A DNA stretch of 10,926 nt from an uncultured Eubacteriales bacterium (lineage in GTDB: Bacteria > Bacillota > Clostridia > Oscillospirales > Oscillospiraceae): assembly GCA_902465435.1 (NCBI GenBank), contig CABQNH010000047.1, forward strand, positions 1-10,926, in the 5' to 3' direction. Both the position numbers and the translations under genes were made by a program. The notes beneath the pieces are model-generated. The model had not been told where the DNA came from and made no database searches. It saw nothing but the letters and a program-made list of their open reading frames with translations. Every line of letters begins with the position of its first letter. Position 1 is the stretch's first letter. Below are positions 1 through 6,086 of the stretch, piece after piece.

Positions 1-52
1 ACGTCAAAATTGTTTTCCCATTTTGACGGTTACGGACTTTATTGACAGTCTG
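1..52. other. Left-edge noncoding stretch with a 9-bp inverted repeat
   Basis: No credible coding frame is visible here. The arms CGTCAAAAT (2-10) and ATTTTGACG (20-28) are perfect reverse complements around a 9-base spacer. The repeat sits just outside the strong terminator hairpin that follows ung, so it more likely belongs to whatever lies left of the window, as an operator or a weak terminator. Nothing here allows a choice between these. Confidence 0.35.
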
Positions 53-104
53 AAAAATCCCGCCTCTGCAGCGCATCACTATGCGCTGCAGAGGCGGGAT
101 TTTT
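53..104 (-). terminator. Intrinsic terminator after ung, perfect 24-bp stem, probably bidirectional
   Basis: Positions 53-76 and 81-104 are exact reverse complements over 24 bases, separated by the 4-base loop CACT. The arm begins with AAAAA and ends in ATTTTT, so a transcript from either strand gives a GC-rich stem ending in a U-run. It starts three bases past the ung stop codon, the expected place for the end of the lipoprotein-ung transcript. A stem this long and perfect exceeds what termination needs, but the placement and U-tracts make that the simplest reading. Confidence 0.85.
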
Positions 105-107
105 GCG

Positions 108-776
108 CTACCAGCGGATCGGCGGCTCGCCGTTTTCCTGCAAAAACGCGTTTGCCGCGGAGAAGGGACGGCTGCCGAAGAAGCCGCGATAGGAGGAAAG
201 CGGGCTGGGATGCGGCGCGCAAAGGATCTGGCGGGGATATGGGCTTGCCGCAATGCGCGCGCGTTTTTTCTGTGCCTGCGCGCCCCAGAGCCAGAAGGAG
301 ATCGGCTGCGGCAGCGCAGCCATGGCGTCCACAACGCCGTCGGTGAAAGCCTGCCAGCCAAAGTCCCGGTGGCTGTTTGCGCATCCGGCCTCCACGGTCA
401 GGACGGTGTTGAGCAGAAAGACGCCCTGCTCCGCCCAGACGCGCAGATCGCCGCTTTGCGGGATGGGCGCGCCGGTATCCGTATGCAGCTCTGTGAAGAT
501 GTTGCGCAGGGAGGGCGGCAGCTTTATCCCCGGACAGACGGAAAAGGCCAGTCCGTTCGCCTGACCGGCTTCGTGGTAGGGGTCCTGCCCCAGAATGACG
601 ACGCGTACCCGAGCAGGCGGCGTGAGCCGAAAGGCGGAAAACAGCTGCTCGCGCGGCGGATAGACTGTCGTTTCGGCATAGGCACGGTCGACTCGCGCAC
701 AGAGCGCGGAAAATTCCGGCGATTGAAGCAGCGACTGCAGCAGCGCGTTCCAGTCGCGCAGGGCGTTATGCTCCAT
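108..776 (-). CDS. ung: Uracil-DNA glycosylase, family 1
   Basis: Removes uracil from DNA by cutting the N-glycosidic bond, starting base excision repair of deaminated cytosine or misincorporated dUMP in the cytoplasm. The 222-residue protein is full length for family 1. Visible motifs are GQDPYH at residues 63-68, with the water-activating Asp65 and Tyr67, the LLNTVLTVEAG segment around 121-131, and the minor-groove loop HPSPLS at 189-194 with catalytic His189. The start at 776 is chosen because MEHNALRDWN begins the conserved part and a GGGGG purine run lies about 6 bases upstream. The open frame continues further but adds only unrelated residues that are antisense-like to the lipoprotein gene. 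Its first 11 bases overlap the end of the lipoprotein gene in another frame, so translational coupling is likely. A long terminator follows. Identity is near certain; the exact start is slightly less so. Confidence 0.97.
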   Translation of the reverse strand: MEHNALRDWNALLQSLLQSPEFSALCARVDRAYAETTVYPPREQLFSAFRLTPPARVRVVILGQDPYHEAGQANGLAFSVCPGIKLPPSLRNIFTELHTDTGAPIPQSGDLRVWAEQGVFLLNTVLTVEAGCANSHRDFGWQAFTDGVVDAMAALPQPISFWLWGAQAQKKRARIAASPYPRQILCAPHPSPLSSYRGFFGSRPFSAANAFLQENGEPPIRW

Positions 777-1383
777 CGGACGCCCCCATTTCGATCCGGC
801 CTGCCCAGTCGGCAAAGAGATTCTGGTATTCTGCCCAGCTTGCATCGTCGCACAGGTAGCGGAAGCTCCAGAAGCAGCCGTCGGATTCGCGCAGCGCAAC
901 ATAATAATGGTACTGCCCGTCGCCGCCGTCCACCGTATAGGTGAAGAAGGGAAGCCCCTGCGCATCTGCCTGCAGCGTACTGCCGGGTGCGTCCTGCGCG
1001 GCGCGGTATTCCGCATAGGCGGAAAGGCTGTCGATGCCGCTTAACCGCAGGCTCGGGTCATCCTTTTCCTCGAAGCGGACAAGCAGCATGGCATACTGCG
1101 ACTCATAGGCGAAGTCGAAGCCCTCAAACGACATCGGCTGCAGCTCCGCGCAGTGCAGCGCGAAGCAGTCGGCAACCGGCGGCTCCGTCGGCTCTGCCGT
1201 CTCGGTCACCAACGGCTCCGTGACGGCGGACTGCGTTTCGGGTGCGCTTGTCAGGGGCGGAAGCGTTTCCTCCTGCGTGGTGTGGCGCGTGGTGTCCACT
1301 TCGATTTTCAGGCAGCCGGTCAGGCAGCCAAACAGCAGAAGCGCGCCCAAAAGCGCGCGAAGTAGGCGGAAATTCTTTTTCAT
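766..1383 (-). CDS. Small secreted lipoprotein of unknown function
   Basis: A 205-residue protein that I cannot assign to a named family. Residues 1-24 form a bacterial lipoprotein signal: a positive start (MKKNFRLLR), a hydrophobic core, and the lipobox LTGC with the lipidated cysteine at residue 24. Lipidation and anchoring on the outer face of the membrane are therefore inferred. A Thr/Pro/Glu-rich linker follows (about residues 29-70), typical of a flexible tether. A compact domain of about 130 residues rich in Trp, Tyr and Phe then runs to the end, loosely like small PsbP/DcrB-type lipoprotein domains, but this likeness is weak. AGGAGG at 1390-1395, 6 bases before the ATG, fixes the start. 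The gene overlaps the ung start by 11 bases and so is first in a two-gene unit. I found no confident promoter in the 228 bases upstream. Confidence 0.85.
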   Translation of the reverse strand: MKKNFRLLRALLGALLLFGCLTGCLKIEVDTTRHTTQEETLPPLTSAPETQSAVTEPLVTETAEPTEPPVADCFALHCAELQPMSFEGFDFAYESQYAMLLVRFEEKDDPSLRLSGIDSLSAYAEYRAAQDAPGSTLQADAQGLPFFTYTVDGGDGQYHYYVALRESDGCFWSFRYLCDDASWAEYQNLFADWAGRIEMGASDGA

Positions 1384-1611
1384 CTGATTCCTCCTTCATT
1401 GGGCCAGTCCGAAGGACGGGGCGGCGCTTACGGCGGCCGCTCGGGCTGCAAGCGCAGTCTGCGGCCGTCAAAACGGGAAGACGATTTTGCACATGTTCAT
1501 TTGGAGCATGTGCATGCTGTTTTCGGAAAAATTCAAACAAATTCGGTTCCAAACAGGGCGTAATTCACCGTGTTTGATGAATTTCGTTTTTTTGGCACGC
1601 TGTGCGGCAGC
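1384..1611 (-). other. rsmG-to-lipoprotein gap with an 8-bp inverted repeat
   Basis: This 228-base gap separates rsmG from the lipoprotein-ung pair on the same strand. It holds a perfect 8-bp inverted repeat, TGCACATG (1488-1495) and CATGTGCA (1507-1514), around an 11-base spacer. Neither side carries a proper U-run, so it fits an operator or processing hairpin better than a terminator. The part nearer rsmG is AT-rich and the part nearer the lipoprotein is GC-rich. I could not place a convincing -35/-10 pair on the minus strand, so whether the lipoprotein has its own promoter is open. Confidence 0.4.
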
Positions 1612-2304
1612 CTACAGCGGCCGCTGCTTGATCTTGGCATAGGCGCGGGGATAGCCGACGGGTGTTGCCTGTACCTTGCGGATCACCAGGACGCGGTGCA
1701 CCGCGCCGCCGTTCGGGTATTCGGCAACGCGCTCCAATCGGCCGCCCAGTCTGACGATACCCGCCTTCGCTTCGTCCGCCTCCTCCAGCGCCGAGGCGCC
1801 CTTCATGGCGAGAAAGACGCCGCCGACCTTCACGAACGGCAGACAAAGCTCGCACAGCACGTTGAGCCGTGCGACCGCGCGGGAGACAGCGACGTCATAG
1901 CATTCCCGTTCTGCCCGGACGGCGTCCTCGGCGCGCGCGCAGACCGCGTTTGCCTCTATGCCAAGCTCCGGCAGAAGCTCCCGCAGCCATGCGATGCGCT
2001 TGCCCAGCGAATCTAACAGCGTCAGGCGCAACGTCGGCTCACCGATCTTGAGCGGCACGCCGGGAAACCCGGCGCCGCAGCCTACGTCGATTACGGCCTT
2101 TCCCCGGAAATCTGTCAGGCGCAAAAGCTCTAAAGAATCAACAAAATGCCGCTCGGCAACCTCGTCCGGTTCCGTGACGGCAGTCAGATTCATCACCTGA
2201 TTTTTTTGAAGCAGCGCCTGTCCGAAGGCGCACAGCAGGTCGGCCTGCTGCGCGGAGAGGGGGATCCCCCTCTCCGCGCAAAGCGTTGTCAGCGTAGACC
2301 TCAT
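1612..2304 (-). CDS. rsmG: 16S rRNA (guanine-527-N7)-methyltransferase RsmG (GidB)
   Basis: Methylates N7 of G527 in the 530 loop of 16S rRNA using S-adenosylmethionine; in several bacteria its loss gives low-level streptomycin resistance. The 230-residue protein is full length. The N-terminal helix has GIPLSAQQ (13-20) and the conserved NLTAV (39-43), followed by the SAM-binding loop DVGCGAGFPG (73-82), the acidic strand end LLDSLGKR (96-103), VSRAVA (140-145), MKG (167-169) and a C-terminus with YPRAYAK and final RPL as usual for the family. Its ATG overlaps the transketolase C-subunit stop as ATGA (2301-2304), and only a weak AAAGG lies very close upstream, so coupled translation is likely. 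A perfect 32-base palindrome lies in codons 9-19. The gene is not beside mnmG/gidA or parAB, the commonest neighbourhood for this family. Confidence 0.97.
   Translation of the reverse strand: MRSTLTTLCAERGIPLSAQQADLLCAFGQALLQKNQVMNLTAVTEPDEVAERHFVDSLELLRLTDFRGKAVIDVGCGAGFPGVPLKIGEPTLRLTLLDSLGKRIAWLRELLPELGIEANAVCARAEDAVRAERECYDVAVSRAVARLNVLCELCLPFVKVGGVFLAMKGASALEEADEAKAGIVRLGGRLERVAEYPNGGAVHRVLVIRKVQATPVGYPRAYAKIKQRPL
2249..2280. repeat. Perfect 32-base palindrome inside the 5' end of rsmG
   Basis: Every base from 2249 to 2264 pairs with its mirror from 2265 to 2280, centred on GGATCC; the next pair outward (2248/2281) fails. In the mRNA it could form a 14-bp, very GC-rich stem with a GATC loop, from nucleotide 25 to 56 of the rsmG coding sequence. 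No U-run follows, so it is not an intrinsic terminator. The encoded residues (Cys9 to Gln19) look normal for RsmG. Confidence 0.9.
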
Positions 2305-3251
2305 GCCTTTTTCATGGCAATGGCGCGGCGGGCGCTCTCGGCAATTCCCTCGGGCGTCAGGCCGTAGGCCTGCAGCACGGCAGCGGCCTTGCCGCTTCTG
2401 CCGAATACATCCTGAACGCCATGGCGCACGACGGGCGTGGGCAGCGTACCGGACAGGAACTCTGCAACGGCGGCGCCCAGACCGCCGACGATGTTGTGCT
2501 CCTCGGTCGTGACGACGCAGCCGCAGTCCTTCGCAGCCTTGAGCACGAGCTTTTCATCCAGCGGCTTGATGGTGTGCAGGTCAATGACGCGAGCTTGAAT
2601 CCCTTCGGCCTTCAGAAGCTCGCAGGCCTTGAGCGCCATCTGCACCATGATGCCGGTTGCAAGAATGGCGACGTCCTTGCCCTCGCGCAGGGTCACGCCC
2701 TTGCCGATGCGGAACTGGTAATTCGGGATCTCATCCGTGACCGTATCGACCGCGCTGCGGCCGAGGCGCATGTAGGCCGGTCCCTTATAATTGAGCAGCG
2801 CCTCAACGGCCAGCGTCATTTCGTGGCCGTCGCAGGGGCACAGCACCGTCATGCCGGGGATGGTGCGCATGAGGGAGAAGTCCTCGATGCACTGATGCGT
2901 CGCGCCGTCCTCGCCGACGGACAGACCGCCGTGCGAGCCGATGACCTTGACGTTCAGGCCGGGATAAGCGACGGAATTGCGTACCTGCTCCCAGGCGCGG
3001 CCGGAAGCGAAGATGGCAAAGGTGTTGACGAACGGCTTATAGCCGCAGGTCGCCATACCGGCGGCCACACCGACCATGTTGCATTCTGCAATGCCCATGT
3101 CGAAAAAGCGATCGGGGTATGCGGCGCGGAAGCCTTTGGTCATGGTAGCGGAGGCAAGGTCGGCATCAAAGACGACCAGCTCCGGATATTTTTCCGCCAG
3201 CGCAACGAGCGCATCGCCGTATGCGGCGCGTGTAGAAATTGATCCTGCCAT
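2301..3251 (-). CDS. Transketolase, C-terminal subunit (pyrimidine-binding half)
   Basis: Second half of a split transketolase, which moves two-carbon ketol units between sugar phosphates in the non-oxidative pentose phosphate pathway with thiamine diphosphate. The 316-residue protein has the pyrimidine-binding domain first: FDMGIAECNM (50-59) carries Glu56, the residue that activates the cofactor aminopyrimidine ring. YKPFVNTFAIF (71-81) and GSHGGLSVGEDGATHQ (105-120) follow, then the C-terminal transketolase domain from about residue 190. It works only with the N-terminal subunit encoded immediately upstream. That gene stops one base before this ATG, and GGAGG inside its end supplies the ribosome site. 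The 3' end overlaps rsmG as ATGA. The alternative for such split proteins is a DXP-synthase-like or other ketolase activity, but the motifs favour transketolase. Confidence 0.94.
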   Translation of the reverse strand: MAGSISTRAAYGDALVALAEKYPELVVFDADLASATMTKGFRAAYPDRFFDMGIAECNMVGVAAGMATCGYKPFVNTFAIFASGRAWEQVRNSVAYPGLNVKVIGSHGGLSVGEDGATHQCIEDFSLMRTIPGMTVLCPCDGHEMTLAVEALLNYKGPAYMRLGRSAVDTVTDEIPNYQFRIGKGVTLREGKDVAILATGIMVQMALKACELLKAEGIQARVIDLHTIKPLDEKLVLKAAKDCGCVVTTEEHNIVGGLGAAVAEFLSGTLPTPVVRHGVQDVFGRSGKAAAVLQAYGLTPEGIAESARRAIAMKKA

Positions 3252-3252
3252 A

Positions 3253-4098
3253 TTACTTGCCCTCCAGTTCGTTCAGCGTTGCTTTGATTTCAGCGACGGC
3301 CTGCTCGTATTGCTCGTCGTTCGGCGCCTTGCCGTGCCAGCTGGCGTTGTTTTCCATGTAGGAGACGCCCTTGCCCTTGACGGTGTGCATCAGGATCACG
3401 GTGGGCTTGCCCTTCAGACGCTTCGCCTTGGCAAAGGCGGTCAGCAGCTCGTCAAAGTTGTTGCCGTCGATCGAAATGACGTGCCAATTAAAGGCCTTGA
3501 ACTTCTTGTCGAGCGGCTCGGAGGGCATGACGTCCTTCGTGGCGCCGTCGATCTGCAGGCCGTTGACATCCACGATGGCGCAGAGGTTGTCAAGCTGGTA
3601 CTTTGCGGCGGACATGGCGGCCTCCCAGACCTGCCCCTCGGCAATCTCGCCGTCGCCCAGAACGGCATAGGTGCGATAACGCTTGTTTTTCAGCTTGCCG
3701 GCGAGTGCCATGCCGACGGCAGCGGAGATGCCCTGGCCCAGCGAGCCGGTGGACATATCCACGCCCTTTACATAGCGCATTTCGGCGTGGCCGGACATAT
3801 GGTAGTCAATGGAGCGGAAGTGCTTGACGTCCTCGGTGGGGAAGTAGCCGCGCAGCGCGAGCACGGCGTACAGAGCCGGGGCGCAGTGTCCCTTCGACAG
3901 CACGAAGCGGTCGCGGTTCGGCGCATGGGGACGCTCGGGGTTTACATTCATGACGTTGAAATAGAGCGTCGTGATGGCGTCGATACAGGACAGCGAGCCG
4001 CCGATATGGCCGGAGGCCGCCGAGTGGACGGCATCGAGCGCAAGCAGCCTTGCCTCATATGCCTTGATTGCTAAGTCCTTTGCGAGTAGTTTTTCCAT
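3253..4098 (-). CDS. Transketolase, N-terminal subunit (thiamine diphosphate-binding half)
   Basis: First half of the split transketolase, binding the diphosphate of thiamine diphosphate through Mg2+. The 281-residue protein shows ASGHIGGSLS (28-37), LSKGH (67-71), STGSLGQG (116-123) and the cofactor motif GDGEIAEGQVWEA (148-160) ending in DVN (177-179), then KGKGVSYMENNASWHG (241-256). All the family signatures are intact. The ATG at 4098 is preceded by AAAGGA at suitable distance. The gene follows the LTA-synthase-like gene after 68 bases and precedes the C-subunit by one base. A TATTAT lies just upstream but without a good -35, so read-through from the glyS promoter is the simplest supply of transcript. 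Confidence 0.95.
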   Translation of the reverse strand: MEKLLAKDLAIKAYEARLLALDAVHSAASGHIGGSLSCIDAITTLYFNVMNVNPERPHAPNRDRFVLSKGHCAPALYAVLALRGYFPTEDVKHFRSIDYHMSGHAEMRYVKGVDMSTGSLGQGISAAVGMALAGKLKNKRYRTYAVLGDGEIAEGQVWEAAMSAAKYQLDNLCAIVDVNGLQIDGATKDVMPSEPLDKKFKAFNWHVISIDGNNFDELLTAFAKAKRLKGKPTVILMHTVKGKGVSYMENNASWHGKAPNDEQYEQAVAEIKATLNELEGK

Positions 4099-4166
4099 AG
4101 TAATCAGTCCTTTTCATAATAGATTTGGAGAAAATTCAGAAGAAAGATGCGGGCGTTTGCGCCTTC

Positions 4167-6077
4167 CTACGCGCCGCCGCGCAGATGCTGCTGCATATAA
4201 TACTTCACAATGTCGTATTCGTCGCGAAGCGCCTGCAGCTCGTCGGACAGCGAGTAGACGACTCTGCCGTTGTCAACGTATTGGCTGCTGCGGTACATGA
4301 CGGGCAGCTTGTCGCGCAGGTCGCGCAGATACTGCAGGTAAGCCGAACCCTTCCAGCCGCAGGCGTCGAACAGCTCGGTCATGAGATAGAACGAGGAAAT
4401 CGTCTCGCCCTCCCCGGAAAAGTCCCGGCCGAGCAGCGCCTTGGCCGCGTCGTTCGCCCAGATGAGATAGGGCGTGGAGTAGTAGCCCAGAAGATTGTCA
4501 TAGGCGGATTTCGTATTGCCGATCGCGCCAAGCTCCCGCATGACGGAGCCGCTTTCGCCGAGCAGCGGGCGATGGTCGCCGAAGATCAGAAGGACGATCG
4601 GCTCGTCCGTGTCGCGATAGCTGTCCACATAGGCCTTGAGCTGCTTGCCGGTGTCGGCGATGCCGGAGAAGTAGTTGTTTGCAATGTGGTAGCCTTCCTC
4701 CGAAATGCTGCCGCTTGCGATGTAGTCGACGTCGCCCTCATAGTCCCTGCGGTCGTATGGGCCGTGATTCTGGATGGAGACATCCAGCCAGAAGTGCGGC
4801 TGACCATCCTGCGTCATTTCGTCGAAAATCTTACGCAGCTCGCCGAAGAACAGCTCGTCACACAGGCGGTTGCCGTTGAGGAAGTCGGTCTTGAGCGAGG
4901 GATCCGGCATGATGGGGGCATAGTGATTTTCTGCAAAGTAGTAGTCGTCAAAGCCGAGGTCGCGGTTGATGCCCTCGCGGCTGTAGAACCAGTTGTTCGA
5001 CGGGTGGCTGCCGGAGGTATAATAGCCCTGCGACTTGAAGTAGTAGGCGATGGAGTCGGTCTTGGCCGTGATGGCGAGCATCGGATAGGAGAAGCCAGTG
5101 ATCGCGGCGCGCTCCACATAGGCGGTGCCGCCGCCGACATAGTCGGAGATCGTCATGCCATGGTAGCATTCGGCCTCCAGCTCGTGGAATTCCTTATAGG
5201 GATCGACGGCAAACTGCGTGCCGGTCGCGGAAAAGTCCGAGAAGCTCTCCAGCATCAGAACCTGCACATTTACACGCTGCTCCTCCGGAATGTCCTCGCT
5301 TTCATACCGGGAGAGCACCTCCTCGGCGCGTGCGGTCGAATAGCCCTCCGGCCGCTCCGGGAAAGCATCCTCCAGCGAGTAGAGGAACGGCCAGAAGAAG
5401 CCGCGCATGGCGTAGCTCTCGTCCATACGCCACGGCGAGAAGACACGCTGCGGCGCGCGGATGCTCTGGTAAAGCTCATCGCTTGTGTACCACGTTTGAT
5501 AGGAAAAAAGCAGCGCGCCGAACAGCAGGATCGAGAGCGAAAAGCGAAGCCGCGTGCCCTTGACGCGGTGCCGTGCGAAGAACCACAGGACGAACGTCCC
5601 CGCAAGGCAAAGGCCAACGGCAAGGAAGATGGGCGCGGTAAAGCGGATGGTATATTCGCCGAGTACGCCCGCCGCCTCGCCGGTCAGAAGAATGTCCTCA
5701 AACAGAAGACATTCGCTGCGAAGCTGCGCCTTAAAGAAATTAATGAGCGTCAGCAGCATGACGACGGTCGCATCGAGCAGGAAGGCAAGCCAGGCGCGCG
5801 CGGTTGCGGCGTACAGGATCCCCGCCAGCAAAACGACCGGGAGAATGTTGAGAAAAGGGATCCAGGCGTTTTCAAAGTAGAAATAGAAGCGCTCGCCGTT
5901 CAGGGTCAGCGTGGCAAAGTACAGGCTGACAAGGCCGAGGCAGATCGCGGCGCAGAGCAAAAGTGCCCACGAAAATACCGCCAGCAGCACGCGCTGCTTT
6001 TTCGGCTTTCCCTTCGGCTCAAAGCGCCAGCGCTCATCGAAAAAGGCGCGCAGACGCGATTTCTTTTTCGTTTCCAT
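4167..6077 (-). CDS. LTA synthase-like membrane phosphoglycerol transferase (alkaline phosphatase/sulfatase superfamily)
   Basis: A 636-residue membrane protein of the LtaS/MdoB family. Members transfer glycerol phosphate from phosphatidylglycerol to a lipid anchor or glycan outside the cell; the actual acceptor here is unknown. Five hydrophobic segments fall near residues 30-54, 72-91, 95-115, 147-168 and 179-193, followed by the extracytoplasmic sulfatase-type domain from about 270. Active-site residues are visible: metal ligand Glu277 in MLES, probable nucleophile Thr318 in GGGTAYVE, His438 in QNHGPY, and Asp501-His502 in GDHRP. A C-terminal tail of about 50 residues may be cytoplasm-facing or a surface extension. 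The ATG lies 9 bases after the glyS stop, in the same reading frame, with no recognisable Shine-Dalgarno, pointing to re-initiation by ribosomes leaving glyS. No other Met occurs before residue 107, so this start is favoured. Confidence 0.9.
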   Translation of the reverse strand: METKKKSRLRAFFDERWRFEPKGKPKKQRVLLAVFSWALLLCAAICLGLVSLYFATLTLNGERFYFYFENAWIPFLNILPVVLLAGILYAATARAWLAFLLDATVVMLLTLINFFKAQLRSECLLFEDILLTGEAAGVLGEYTIRFTAPIFLAVGLCLAGTFVLWFFARHRVKGTRLRFSLSILLFGALLFSYQTWYTSDELYQSIRAPQRVFSPWRMDESYAMRGFFWPFLYSLEDAFPERPEGYSTARAEEVLSRYESEDIPEEQRVNVQVLMLESFSDFSATGTQFAVDPYKEFHELEAECYHGMTISDYVGGGTAYVERAAITGFSYPMLAITAKTDSIAYYFKSQGYYTSGSHPSNNWFYSREGINRDLGFDDYYFAENHYAPIMPDPSLKTDFLNGNRLCDELFFGELRKIFDEMTQDGQPHFWLDVSIQNHGPYDRRDYEGDVDYIASGSISEEGYHIANNYFSGIADTGKQLKAYVDSYRDTDEPIVLLIFGDHRPLLGESGSVMRELGAIGNTKSAYDNLLGYYSTPYLIWANDAAKALLGRDFSGEGETISSFYLMTELFDACGWKGSAYLQYLRDLRDKLPVMYRSSQYVDNGRVVYSLSDELQALRDEYDIVKYYMQQHLRGGA

Positions 6078-6086
6078 GGCCGGGAA

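Noticed and set aside
81..944. Plus-strand frame across ung and the lipoprotein gene
   Set aside because: It begins inside the terminator stem and is antisense to the ung motifs; arginine-rich translation is typical of a shadow frame.
4099..4130. Promoter directly upstream of the transketolase N-subunit (TATTAT near 4115)
   Set aside because: No acceptable -35 at 16-18 bases was found, and the gap lacks a terminator for the upstream gene, so read-through is simpler.
4140..4166. Terminator after the LTA-synthase-like gene
   Set aside because: Only a 4-bp stem (GGCG-CAAA-CGCC) with a broken U-tract is present, too weak to call.
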